From Gigantopelta aegis (Eukaryota > Mollusca > Gastropoda > Neomphalida > Peltospiridae), in NCBI RefSeq assembly GCF_016097555.1, contig NC_054706.1:75832637-75896636 (forward strand): a stretch of DNA of 64,000 bases, given 5' to 3'. The first letter of the stretch is position 1, and each line of letters opens with the position of its first letter. Position numbers and translations under genes: made by a program. Positions 12,083 through 23,930 of the stretch are shown here, piece after piece. The notes beneath the pieces were generated by a model, which was not told the DNA's origin, did no database searches, and was given only the letters and a program-made list of their open reading frames with translations.

Positions 12083-15000
12083 GTACATGTTGTCAAGGAA
12101 ACAATCATTTAAAACAGTGGTAAAATTGTAAACTCATGTATACGGTATATATTAGATAGATGTTTAAAATAAATACTGTTAAACCTTTAGGATACTGTAG
12201 TTGACAAAGGTCAACATGCTCCATACCACATCCATTGGCAGTATTATGAATTTAGTTTTGTGAAAACTCAATGGTGATTTACATATAAAACTGACAAAAT
12301 CTATTTACTGTGTGTATTGTATAAAATGACAATAATGGCAGAATGTATCGATCATATTATGAAATTGCCTACTGATTCTAACAAATAATTTGATAATATA
12401 TTTAACTGTTTTACCAACGCTTTTTAAAAATATCTTAATAAACATCTATATTTGTGTTCGATTCCATTACATAAAAACTGAGAGACATTTTTACATATAT
12501 CTTTACAGTAAACGTTTGGCTGAAATATTTGATTGTATATTATTATAACAGGGCTCTAACTTAACAACAGCACTGATGGAACTTGCTGTAGTTGTGATAT
12601 GAAATGCTGTCAATCAGAGTCTTCACCGATTGTAGCGTTTTGCCAATGGATACAAATTATTGCTGTCAGTTGAAGGGACTATTTTTGAGTTTTATATTTG
12701 TTGTAAATGCTATTGGTTTAAAACTGTCGTAGCGAGGCTCAACATTGCTGTCTCCGAGTCGTAACAGATTCTTAAGTTTGAACCGTGTTATATGTGATTA
12801 ATAACATAAATCTAGTAACACCGACATAAAGTGAAAATCCATAAAACACGGGTGTTGAAAGGATATAACACAGACCACGGTGGCTGTCCTCCGTTTATGT
12901 ACAGCACGTACGAGTACCCGTCCCGTGGTTTGCCCTGGATTGAGTAGTAATACGGGAGGAAGCTGTGAGCCGTGAAGTTGCGACGCTCGTAAAACTTGAG
13001 GGCCACGATGTTGGTCGACAGGACATGGAGGTACGCAGCCTTACAGTTGGATCTCTCTTTGGTCGACAGGTGGGACAGCAAACTATCCAGGAGAAGGGAT
13101 GCTGCAAGTATATAAATAAAACAATATACAGTTGAATCCTGTTGGCTAGAATCCGGTCGGCACTCGAGAAAGTGTTCAACCCATCGGGTAGTTCGACCTA
13201 ACCATTCAGACAACAATGTGTAAGTGTAACTCGGGACTTTGGTTCGAGCGTTGTGGTGTATTTGACCTTTCCGATTTTGACCCAACGAGATTCTACTGTA
13301 TATATAAAACAAAACAAACAATGTAACGAAGACAAACAATAACAAATCAATACAAAGTAATATTTATTAAACAAAACTAAAACCAAAAATCTTTATTTAA
13401 AAAACATCCACTTTGAAACCACAAAGTTAAAAGAAGATAAAACTTGACGTTTGTCTATGTAACTACAGAATTCTGGTGGAGTATATGAACAAAGTAATAT
13501 ATATATAACTAATGCAAACAACCAAAACAATACAAATAAAATAGTCAAGCCTGCTCTAGTGGCCAACTGTGTTAAGAGACCACAGTTTTATTCTCCCAAA
13601 TCACCTACATGTATTGTAGTCTAAACTGGACTATATTAAGCAAGTCACCTGTGTTAAAGGCCACTTTTTGATACCCTCTTTAGTGGCTGCTTAACACAGG
13701 TTTGAATGGACTACAAATAATACAAACAACTGACAACCATAATGATAAACAAATCAATACAAACAAAACCAATACAGTGCAAACAATAAATACAATAGAA
13801 ACAAAACAATTTAAAAAGACATTTTAAAAAAGAAGTAATAAATGCAAAGAAAACAATATTTTAATAAACACAAATATACAATACAAAGAAAATAAACAAA
13901 AGAAGAATATGATCAGAACGAGACTTCATTGATGAAATAACTTACCAATTCCATTCCTCCTGAAGTCTCCCACCACTCCCAGACTCAGAATGTAGGCCAC
14001 TTGGACAGTGGCCGGGTAATACGATGCCAAAATATCAGAATCCTGAAACACAGACACACTAACATGAAGGAACATAACTTCATTAGGACGTTCATCTACC
14101 AACACAAAAACAAGAGAAATAATATACATCCACGAATCTCGACAGAGTAGGACCAACTGTATGCAATTAAGTATAATCGATTACTTTTAATTTAATTATT
14201 ATTACCATGATATATATCATAATTCATATGTATTGTCTGTCATCTATCTCTACATGAACATAGTTGTTATTAAAATTTGTAGAGAAAGATCTTAATATAG
14301 GCTTCAGTCTGATGACCAATCCCATGGTCATGTTAAAGAAAATTAAATTAAAATGAAGAAATATTGTTTAAAACAGCTGTATGTATGGTGAAGGAGTGGA
14401 CTGATGACTGGACAGAAGTTGTGGATTACCTCTTTCATAAGTTTAGCCTTGGATTTAATCTCTGCGACAATGAGTCCAATAATTCTGGAATGATACGTAG
14501 CTGCGAGTGAATAGAACCGCGGAGAGGATGTAATGTCATTGTACCAAGACTCGGGGTACCTGAAAATAGTCAGTGCTATGTATTAGAGACACACAACCCA
14601 GCAGACTTGGCAGAAACCCGAAGGTAGTGAATACTGCAATAAATTTTATTTTAGGCATGTCATGAAAGGTTTGTCAAAATAAACAGTTTTAATTACATAC
14701 AAACATGTATCTTATTGCATCATAAATCTCAAATGGCCATAATTCATTTATTGTGGAGAGAACATAAAAACCACCAGTGTTTACCCAAGGTGCTGTGGCT
14801 CAGAATCAATCACTGCACTGACCCCATAAATGTCTTTGCCAGGACCATAAAAATTATACCGATGAAAAAAACAATGGAACAACTTCTGCGGTCAGCCCAC
14901 CAATAGAATTAGTAAATTCAATTAGTAAAAATGCAAAAGTTAGTTGTCATCAATATATCCACCAAATAAGTACATTGTTTGAGCCCGATGGCCATTGGGA

Positions 15001-17816
15001 AACAAAACATAAAAAAGAAAAAGACTAGTCACCATGTTTGAAATGGAATCAGGCTAAAACAGCACCAAAATGGAACCATTTTCATTGGCGAGAATGGAAC
15101 CCTTTTTTCCTCTTTAATATAACAGTTCAAAGGTCAATGCATTGTGTCATTCTGTCTGGTCCGAACATCAATCCTGTCCTTGAGATACTTAGTAATACAC
15201 TGATTCCTGTCATTGTTTGAAACTCGCCCCAAAACAAACTCACCCCAGTGGTTGGACACTCACCCCAATATCACTTTACGTAATTGTGATGATATATGTG
15301 AAATAATATAAAGTTCTTGTTGATATTCAGTATAAAAGTAATAAATGATTAATATAGCTGATGTTTTAGTAAGCATATCATCATTCACAACTTGTAATGA
15401 TTCTGGTTCCGTTTTAGCCACTCATTTTGAAATATTTGGCGTCATTTCAGCCAACACTAGGTTCCGTTTTGTCCCAATTTGGTTCTGTCGCTTGGGGCCA
15501 TTTTGGCTATAACCCTTTGAAACAGTACATTGACTCTGTGGTATGCCAGTGTTCTCGCTGCTCCATTTAAGCGGGGCGGCCCACCCTGCTATTGCATTTT
15601 GCCGCCCTCCTTTCACATTCTCCGCCCTCCTTTATTTTTCTGCGCCCCTCTTTATTTTCCAGCATCTATCTCCGCTCTACCGGCCTCGGTGGCGTCGTGG
15701 CAGGTCATCGGTCTACAGGCTGGTAGGTACTGGGTTCGGATCCCAGTCGAGGCATGGGATTTTTAATCCAGATACCGACTCCAAACCCTGAGTGAGTGCT
15801 CCGCAAGGCTCAGTGGGTAGGTGTAAACCACTTGCACCGACCAGTGATCCATAACTGGTTCAACAAAGGCCATGGTTTGTGCTATCCTGCCTGTGGGAAG
15901 CGCAAATAAAAGATCCCTTGCTGCCTGTCGTAAAGAAGAGTAGCCTATGTGGCGACAGCGGGTTTCCTCTAAAAAAACAGTGTCAGAATGACCATATGTT
16001 TGACGTCCAATAGCCGATGATAAGATTAAAAATCAATGTGTTCTAGTGGCGTCGTTAAATAAAACAAACTTTAACTATCTCCGCTATTTCCAAATGCACA
16101 CTTTTTTCCACACATAAAAACCCCACAACGATCAGCCCGCACACTGGACATCAAAGGAAACAAGCCGCATTGTATACGAAAAAGCAACTGACGAAACATT
16201 TACGACAGTTACCGTAACGTAATTTAATAGTATTTTTAACAGCCTCTATTTTGTCCCATACATGTATCCATTTGTATGTTTAATACAAACAATAAGTTAT
16301 ATTTTATTCGAGCAATGGAATTTTTTTTTTTTTTTTTGGATTCGGCAATCCCCCACTTATTTGGCGCCAAATTTGTCACGTGATCAGAACTATCTTTTGT
16401 TTCCACTAACTGTCGTCTGATATTTTGTCCTCAGTTACAGATATAATTGATGATGATTTTTAATTTCTGTCATTCTGTTTATTCAGCAGTTCTTATAACA
16501 TATTGTAAACTTTTCATTTTGGGTGGATATTACCGCTTATAAAATCAACGGAAGTGGTAGTGTTTAGTATTAAAATCATTCATCTTGGGTGCCAAATAAT
16601 ATATACACCGCCACTACAAAAACTAAACTACTTTCTATCAGTTGGCGATAATATTTTATCACAGCAATCGATTCATTCGATGAAGATGGGAATAATACCC
16701 CAAAAAATCTACATTAGGGGATCACACAATTGTCTTTTTTCTTTTTCATATATCTTGAAATCTTTATTAAAATAATAATATTAAAAGTTTGATCGGTTCA
16801 GCAAAAACGGAACTGCCAGTGAATATCAGACCGATAACATCTTCGGTTCAATTAAAAGACGAGTCTGCTTGTATTTCGTATACACTTTTTGTAATCAAAA
16901 TAAGAAGTATGTCTTTCCACAAAGTCTATCAACACACAACAACGTGGTAACCACCAAGCTCTCTCCCCCCCCCCCCCTTTTTTTTTTTTTTTGAAGGGTG
17001 TGGTGGTGCGCGGACGCCTTCCTTTAATTTTCACCCAGCGAGAACACTGTATGCACATTTAATTCAGCTGTATTCAGGTATGGCTAGTTAGTGTTACCAC
17101 ATTCACAACTTTCTGATTGTTAAATAATACATATATAACTTATATATATTATCGAAGTCTGTTCAACAGAGCCGAGCGATATTGAAATTTGAGGTTTAGT
17201 ATCAATATCAGTATTTTGGGGGCGATTTACCTGGGTATTGGTACAGTATTCAGTATTAACATAATACCAATACCGATAACGATACTGAGCAGTATTTTCA
17301 GTACACTTGGCTTGAAATGAATGTGTGACTTAAGGCTCACCCGCTAATTTCATCTAAATAAAATTAAATTCCATACACAAGTCTCTTGTCTGATTTATAC
17401 TCAATCCAATTGGCGTTCGTCAGATATATTGTTAGTGCTTTAATAAATGGCGGGAAACAATTTTCAATTAATTTTTTTAGTATTTTGGAATTTGCTCGGT
17501 ACAGTAAATTGGTATTGACAGGATACCGATACCGAATGGTTTATATGGTATACCACCCAGCTCTATACTGTTCAATCAGAAGAAAAAATATTACTTTTTG
17601 TATTTTAACTTCAAAACAATGTTCTCGCTGGGTGAAAATTAAAGGAGGGCAGCCGCATATTTTGAGTATTGTAATATAAACACTTTCTTGGAAAAACTTC
17701 ACTTACTCTATGGGAAACCATTCTGCACACAATTTCTTGACCTCATCCACATCATCTGGACCGAGAAAGCGCAGCTGAATTTCTTGCTGCATGCAAAGAG
17801 AATGCGCCTTGCTCAT
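11938..17816 (-). CDS. NAA60: N-alpha-acetyltransferase 60 (NAA60), five coding exons
   Basis: Coding exons in order are 17816-17707, 14559-14430, 14042-13946, 13101-12867 and 12082-11938. Together they give 717 nt, or 238 aa plus stop, against about 242 aa in human. The product is a GNAT-fold enzyme that acetylates the N-termini of transmembrane proteins at the cytosolic face of the Golgi and other membranes. Visible family blocks include EWFPIEYPESWY (33-44), VAYILSLGVV (95-104), the acetyl-CoA motif RRNGIA (108-113, Q/RxxGxG/A type), AAYLHVLSTN (134-143) and YINGGQPPW (180-188). Tyr97 and His138, the catalytic pair described in human NAA60, fall at exactly those numbers. The C-terminal stretch with QNFIHRLLN matches the amphipathic membrane-binding tail. 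All introns are GT-AG except the last, which is AT-AC. The start ATG follows an in-frame TGA in the same exon. Confidence 0.95.
12083..12866 (-). other. NAA60: NAA60 last intron: U12-type AT-AC intron
   Basis: On the minus strand the intron opens with ATATCCTTT, the U12 5' splice-site consensus, and ends in AC. The branch-site word TTCCTTGAC (12092-12100) matches the U12 consensus TTCCTTRAC and its A lies about 10 nt from the terminal AC. Joining the exons gives PPWSV-F-DYISHCGS, in line with PPWTILDYIQHLGS of the human protein. No AG acceptor exists that preserves this reading. The interior (about 12548-12790) holds a diverged copy of a repeat also seen at 11575-11870. Confidence 0.93.
12092..12100 (-). 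promoter_or_regulatory. NAA60: U12 branch-site sequence
   Basis: The minus strand reads TTCCTTGAC, a full match to the minor-spliceosome branch consensus. It pairs with U12 snRNA in known systems. Spacing to the AC at 12083-12084 is typical of this class. Confidence 0.88.
12867..13101 (-). CDS. NAA60: NAA60 coding exon 4 (residues 113-190)
   Basis: Acceptor ATACTTGCAG. Encodes SLLLDSLLSHLS, AAYLHVLSTN with His138, LKFYERRNFTAHSFLPYYYS and YVLYINGGQPPWSV. It ends with two bases TT before the intron start ATATCCTTT. Reading through instead gives 23 unrelated residues and a stop at 12812, and loses the conserved C-terminus. Confidence 0.95.
13102..13945 (-). other. NAA60: NAA60 intron 3
   Basis: 844 nt, GT-AG. 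AT-rich with A-rich runs near 13740-13910. Near 13560-13710 a short inverted pair (AAGAGACCACAG... and TTAACACAGG) is seen but no known element is recognised. Confidence 0.8.
13946..14042 (-). CDS. NAA60: NAA60 coding exon 3 (residues 81-112)
   Basis: Acceptor GTGTTTCAG, donor GTAAGTT. Encodes DSDILASYYP, then VAYILSLGVVGDFRRNGI, which holds catalytic Tyr97 and most of the acetyl-CoA pyrophosphate-binding loop. 97 nt. Confidence 0.95.
14430..14559 (-). CDS. NAA60: NAA60 coding exon 2 (residues 37-80)
   Basis: Acceptor CTATTTTCAG, donor GTAATCC. Encodes EYPESWYNDIT to SKAKLMKE, matching the family stretch EYPDSWYRDIT and the following beta strands FYSLAATY and GLIVAEIK. 130 nt, joining in phase on both sides. 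Confidence 0.95.
14560..17706 (-). other. NAA60: NAA60 intron 1
   Basis: 3147 nt GT-AG intron. It contains the full-length SINE at 15677-16074, a C/T run at about 16963-16993, and between about 17170 and 17560 several copies of words such as ATACCGATA and GGTATTG that look like an old palindromic element without clear borders. No coding exon was recognised inside. Confidence 0.8.
15677..16074 (+). mobile_element. Full-length tRNA-derived SINE (composite, family B tail)
   Basis: Bounded by a perfect 11 bp target-site duplication CTATCTCCGCT (15666-15676 and 16075-16085). The head holds an A-box-like GGCGTCGTGGC and a B box GGTTCGGATCC, so it derives from a tRNA gene transcribed by RNA polymerase III. 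The body matches the other SINEs here (CAAAGGCCATGG, AAAGATCCCTTGCTGC) and the tail reads GTCGTTAAATAAAACAAACT. It lies antisense to NAA60 in intron 1. Confidence 0.95.
17707..17816 (-). CDS. NAA60: NAA60 coding exon 1 (residues 1-36)
   Basis: Starts MSKAHSLCMQQ and runs to EWFPI plus two bases of Glu37, with donor GTAAGTG. The exon itself continues upstream to 17931, where the minus strand shows ATTTTTCAG, so a 5' UTR part (17817-17931) and at least one more upstream non-coding exon are expected. The TGA 9 nt upstream of the ATG, in frame, supports this start. Confidence 0.92.
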
Positions 17817-18004
17817 GAAGACATTTCACTGGGGAGGACGCCCAATCACAGCACTCGTAGACGTCGCTTCATCACAATCCACCCACACGGGTGCGAACCC
17901 CTCACTAGAGATCAGCTGGTTGAATACAAATCTGAAAAATACACATACAGCGATATGTATGTACACGTACAGAAACAAACAACATACATTTTCTTTAGTT
18001 CAGG

Positions 18005-18272
18005 CTGCACATTATGTCAATACTTTTGTTAATGTTTAAGGCGAGTTGCTTCCCTCTATTTACCAAATTTAAAATGGCGGACAATTTTTTATGTTGTCAT
18101 TGGAAGATTTATTTTGTTAATAATGCTGCAAGTACTTCAGTCTGGATTTAGTGAGTATGGTAGGTTATACATTTTGGTTTGTGTGCCAATTTGTTGCACT
18201 ATTTCGGTTAAAAAACCAGTTGAAACATGGTGCCATAAGTTTTGAATACCAGCTATATATAGGGTATGTAAC
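18005..18272 (+). repeat. Dispersed repeat, left member of an inverted pair
   Basis: From TATGTCAATACTTTT, GAGTTGCTTCCCTCTAT and GGAAGATTTATTTTGTTAAT to TATAGGGTATGTAAC it matches the reverse complement of 21165-21422 with moderate divergence. The two copies flank RRP7A exon 1 and the likely NAA60 promoter region. Confidence 0.85.
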
Positions 18273-19953
18273 AATATTCAGGAATCAGGGTCATTTCGCC
18301 CTGAAACATTTCGAACCCTGTGTTGTTTCAACCATAGTCTCGTTCACCCAGGGTTGGTTCATCCTATATCCTATTCATACCAGAGTTGATTTGCCCCCAT
18401 TATATATTTATAGTCACCCGGACACCACACAGTCACACACGATGTTGTCACTTGTCACAAGAATCACACTGACAGTTCTTAAATTAAATAAAAATTATTC
18501 TTTTAAATTAACCTATTTCTATACATTTACTAGTATTTTTACCTACATGTATTTTATGTGTATGTTGTGAGTGCATTGTAATATAGGCGTATCATAAAAA
18601 ACGTGAACCGTGCTACCCCATAAACCGGTCTATTTATAAAATTTTATGTTTGATTTGTTTTTAAGGAATCTGCATACGATTGAACCCTGACATCAAAATA
18701 CTTGTGTTGAATTATGAAAACCTTCACAAAAACAAAGTGCACAAATGAGGAAAAGACAAGTAGACATTCAAAATATTTTTATACATAGAGAAATATATAC
18801 ACGACTGCGAAACAACCCTACATCATGTACATGGGGGCAAAATGACCCTGTTAATGGTATGAATGGACCCTGGTCGAAACGACGCGGCCGATCTAGAACT
18901 AAGGGCAAAACAACCTGTTATCATATTCAGCAGACCTTGCGTTTTAAGGTGCACTGGTGTGATCGCGCTTGTAATTTCAATCTGACGAGTGTGAAAAAGT
19001 ACACGTTACACTAAAAAAACAATGCACATAAAATAGATGGGTATATTTATTTCCACTGTTTACAAAAATCAACAATTTTCATCGTTATTTTTCACTCGCC
19101 TTAGCATATTGAGGTTTGCGGATTTCCACTCGACTATAATTTCAAAAAATCAAGGACTGATTCTGACATAAAAAGTCCCTTCAGTTTACATTTTCTTTTA
19201 TCATATTAGTAAAACTTAATAATTGTTAATCCTTTCGTGCTGGGGTGTCGTTAAACATTGATTCATTATAATTATTCATCCAATTACAAATTTTATGATC
19301 AGTCATTTTTGATGGCACAACTACACTGTATTTGATTTGGACTTCTTTTGTTATTACTGTAAAAGTAAACAGTTTTGGGGCATAATAAATATAGATCTAT
19401 TTTGGACTAGTTATATATGTTTTATCATAAAGACAATATTATATTTTTTATCCAAAACTTCAAAGTTGTCGTCATTATCATATGATCATCAAGCCTACAC
19501 AACTTTGACACCTGCTGAAAGTAAAAACAAACAATATACATAAACAAGCTTGAGCTATAAAAGACAATAAATTCGACCATGAAAAAACAATTGAACAAAA
19601 ATTTTAATCTAGACATTTTACCATCATGGTATCGTTCTAGGAAACAAGTTACAAAACCTCCAAAAACCATAATATTAAAACCGGAAATTAACAAAAATTT
19701 ATATAAATTCATGACATGATTACTAAACGAAAGAAATCAAATAACGTGTGTGGAGTATTTATCTTTACTACTTTTAGTGTTTAGTTAAACAAGACGGATT
19801 GCTTGCGAGGGTTCTAGTAATATTTTATAAAATAAATACACCTGTTAGTTGATGTATAACATTTAAATAACTTAGTATTTAAATACGTGTATTTCCGGAT
19901 GTTTTATACAATGGCATTTATATATTCACATAGTTAATTTTCGCCAAAACAAA
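18273..19953. other. Intergenic region between head-to-head NAA60 and RRP7A
   Basis: No coding exon was recognised. It should hold the RRP7A promoter, and probably NAA60 upstream exon(s) and promoter, since NAA60 transcription comes from this side. No TATA box stands out. Words such as TTCGCCC and ACCCCCA near 18295-18400 recur at 20090-20165, so part of it is repetitive. Confidence 0.6.
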
Positions 19954-20002
19954 ATGTCGGTTTCCGGTACACATGGGAATGTTGTTGAAAATGGTTTTAC
20001 TG
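19954..20002 (+). CDS. RRP7A: RRP7A coding exon 1 (residues 1-16)
   Basis: Encodes MSVSGTHGNVVENGFT plus one base, donor GTAAAA. The ATG sits in CAAAACAAAATG, an A-rich favourable context. Joined to exon 2 it reads NGFTVVPLK, like GYAAIPIK in the human protein, which supports the assignment although the exon is short. Confidence 0.82.
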
Positions 20003-23000
20003 GTAAAACACACTTAGAAGAAGCTAAAATTGACTATTTTCTTTAAATAAGCTTTGTACATTGTTTTATTGGGTACCAGACGTTTTTCCCCCCAGATAGT
20101 TCGCCCCCAGTCAATTCGCCCCTAGGTCTGTTCACCCCCAAATAGGATGTCAGTTCGCCCCCACGTGCATTCGTTTTATTTCGTAAATGATGTTTATGAT
20201 ATATTTGCATTATTTTTGTTGTGTTATGTGGTCGTGAGATCGAATCTCCCCAGTGGAATCAAGCCATTTGCAATTAATAGGCCCTAATGCTTCATGGCTT
20301 GCGGTGAACTCGTATGGGGGAAAATGCAGTATGTAAATTACAAACTGATGTATCCAATACTGTATAGCAACTTGTCTGTAGTATGCAGAGTTCGACAAAT
20401 CCACTAGCCTGACATCTGTGGCTAGTGGTTTTTAAGTTCGGGCTAGTGAGAAACGCGAAACATGCATGCCTTGTTTACGGTTTCTGTCGCAGGAAATAAG
20501 TCTAATAACATGCGTGTTTTGATTAGTTAGGCAAGTCATGTGGTAGTTAATCGCGCACATAATGTTTTAGGCTAAGAAACTAATTTTATTTTTATTTTCT
20601 ACATTGGAGGTGATAATTTATCTATTCGGGCAAAAATTGTCTGGTCATTCAGGCAAGGATGCTCTCAACGTCACATGTCATTCGGGGAAAATGTGCCCAT
20701 ATGCCTATGCACGAAACAAAATATAGGTGACCACGGGTGACATGAAAATAGGCGACTGTCCTTGACGCACAAACTGCGGTTGCCACGCAAATAGTTGGTT
20801 GATGGTGACATAAACAAGTGTCAAAATACACATTTAAGAGAAATATCAAAGTATATCTGCATATCCGTACATCCCCATGGATACGAGTTCACCGTTCTTT
20901 TTTACATACAAGTTTGTTTTCCATACAAGTTTTCCGTTCGTACGAGTTAGTTTCCATATGATTTCACTGCATCCCATGCTTCATGGTCAAGCGAGACAGA
21001 GTGTAGGATGTCATTTGTCAAATCATCAAAACGTAGATTTAAGTTGAAGGCAAGTTGTCTTTATGTTTCACCTAATTGATCAAGCCCTCCAAGGGGCTAA
21101 AACTGGTGGGTAACCACAGTAGCCCGAAGGGATGTAGAATGTGTGGTTCTTCTAGTCCGAACCTAGTTACATACCCTATATGTAGCAGGTTTTAATCTTG
21201 TTTCAAACATTTCTCACCCTAAATAGTGCAACAAATGGATACACAACTCAAAAATGTATAACTTAAAATACTCACTAAATCCCGATTGAAGTACTCGAGT
21301 CACTATTAACAAAATAAATCTTCCAACAACAACTGTCAAAAGTCCCCAGCCATTTTAAATATGTTACATAGAGGGAAGCAACTCTCCGTGCACATTAAGA
21401 AAAGTATTGACATAACGTGCCCCGTGCACTAGAACCATGAGAGAGAAACCACGACACACCCAGTAGGCAAGGTTCCAGTATGAGCAACTATTCGGCAAAC
21501 AAGTCAAAATTACTCCTATAACTCCATTCCTTTTTGATGAAACATTCCAAATTATGTGCCAAATTACCTCATGAAAAATGCGCAATCTTTTTATATTTTG
21601 CGCATATAATCCTATGGGACATACAAAATTCAATAGCACCCAAATGCCCCGTGATCGGGCTACTTACCAGTGCGGGCAGTCCCTCGTACCACCCACTCCA
21701 AAACATTTCCTGTTCTGGATGAAGGAGCTGGCATAAGTGGACACCTACGCCCATGAAAAGGTGTGCGCTACAACAGCTTGCTCTGAATGTGAATGTTAAG
21801 CCCTATGACCTGACCTAACCTGATGTTCCCCCTAATATTTGTAAGTTAGGTTACGTGGCCGGTTCAGGATCAGTTGCCGTCAGTTTGCCCATTGGGTATT
21901 TCTCATTCCAACCATTCCAATCAAAGGCCTTTTATTGACTTTTCTGTATCTATAGATATAGATACATGTACTTGTTGGAGCATTATATAATTAAAAGTTC
22001 ATTACACCATGGTCACAGGGGTTCTGTAATTCCCCTTTCTATCTATTCTCATGTATGTGGTTAATTTTGTGATTTTCTGAAAATAATCAAATTAAAAGCT
22101 GTAATCACTGGCCATCATAACACTTCCCTTTATGTCATTTCTCAACCACAATGTCCACAGCCAAAAAACATGCCATTAAAAAAAAACCTGAATATAGTCC
22201 CAAGGGAAAAAAGTGCTATGGTGAATTAAAAACTCGACAGCATTGCCGATTGCCATGGACAAATGCAGGAGTTGATTACTCATAGTTGTGTTTAATGAAT
22301 TTCAGCAATTGCTGGCAAATTGGGCATGTTTGCATCATTAAGTCCCTTTATTCCAGTGGTCTGTGTCTTAAAAAACTTAAATGTTAAGTTATTTATAACA
22401 GAAGTTTGTTATTTTTGTTTGTGGACATATGATATTATGATTGCAACATGTTCTTCAACATTAGCGCAGTGCTTGAGTTAGGTCAGGATTATGGTCAGGA
22501 ATTGTAAGTCTTTCAAACTAGTTACATGTAGCACACATTTGATGTTGCACATTTTCAGAATTTATTAGATTTTCTAAATACATGTATTATTAACGTCACC
22601 ATTTCTTACAGGGGCGGGATGTAGCTCAGTGTTACAGCGCTCGCTGGATGTGTGGCTGGTCTAGGATCGATCCACATCGGTGGATCCATTGGGCTATTTT
22701 TCGTTCCAGCCAGTGCTCCACAACTGGTGTAACAAAGGCCGTGGTATGTACTATCCTGTCTGTGGGATGGTGCATATATAAAAGATCCCTTGCTGCTAAT
22801 CGATAAGTGTAGCCTGTGAAGTGACAACACCTGGTTTCCTCTCTCAATATCTGTATGGTCCTTAACCATATGTCTGACACCATATAACCATAAATAAACT
22901 GTGTTGAGTGCGTCATTAAATAAACCATTTCCTTCCTTCCTTCTATTTCTTACACTTACAAGTGGAATTTGCATTTGTACTAGTAGCCCACACAAATCGT

Positions 23001-23899
23001 AGGATAAATTGCATAACAATTTGGATTGCAGGTTAGATTTTGAAAATACGATTGTAAGAATATTATTCTTTGATACTAATTTGCAGTCGTATTTGTTCCC
23101 TGTAGTTGTTCCACTGAAGGTGAAGCAAGATGACCAGGTAGCACATCATCTGTTTTTAAAACAACACAGAGCGAAAGAATCGGATGGGTCCAAACCACAG
23201 AACAAAACTCTCTTTGTTGTCAATGTACCCCCATATTGTACAAAGGTTAGTCAGTTTATCACTCTTTTACGATTATAGTTTTATATTTATATATGCAGTT
23301 TGAATATAGAATAACTGGTTTAAGCCTGTAATGTTTAGCGATGAAAAATATGGCCTAAAATATCCACCAGTAAGGTATTTAGAAATTGAGTTTATACATT
23401 TGAAGATCTTGATGAGGTGTGATTAATTGTTCCCCAACTTAGATTATGAGGAGCTATTTAAGATATGGAGCAGTGATATTTGATTTGTTTGTAGTACTAT
23501 GATGTTTAAAAAAAAAAATGTTTTACATGCTAAGGGTAGATAAAATTACTCTCTTTAACTAGTCTCAGATGAGTGATGGGGAGAGAAAATTGTATAGAGA
23601 TGGAAAGCAATAAATGTCTCTTTTCGTGTTGAGGTGTCAGTAAACATTCATTCATTCAATAAATGTGTCTGTTTTGAAGAAGTGACGTAACTGTAATATT
23701 TAATTTTTTGTTTATTCAGGACTGTCTAAAAAACATGTTCTCAAAGTGTGGACAAGTCAGTCGTGTATATCTTCATGACAGACCCACATCAGGAGCTCCC
23801 CCGAAAAACCTCTCCAAGTATTTCTCCAAAACCAAAGAACCACAGGTGAGTTATTCACTCCTGATGCAGGACCAGTTGTTTCCTCCCAACCTCCTCCCC

Positions 23900-23930
<31 letters not shown>

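Larger units (their letters stand above)
20003..23105 (+). other. RRP7A: RRP7A intron 1
   Basis: GT-AG intron of 3.1 kb. It contains the right member of the inverted repeat pair, a family D SINE, a copy of the CTAGTGG element at 20391-20580, and a full-length family A SINE. No other exon was recognised. Confidence 0.8.

Noticed and set aside
12895..13179. 94-codon minus frame overlapping NAA60
   Set aside because: A shifted frame over NAA60 exon 4 without any family match.
12812..13345. Single 177-codon minus-strand gene
   Set aside because: Only 12867-13101 is exon. The part upstream of the ATACTTGCAG acceptor is intron and the part after 12867 is the U12 intron read through.
15038..15510. 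Possible inverted pair with GGAACC and AAAATGG words
   Set aside because: The likeness is limited to short, low-complexity words and no consistent alignment could be made.
23009..23278. 89-codon gene starting at 23009
   Set aside because: Only 23106-23245 is exon; the rest is flanking intron in the same frame.
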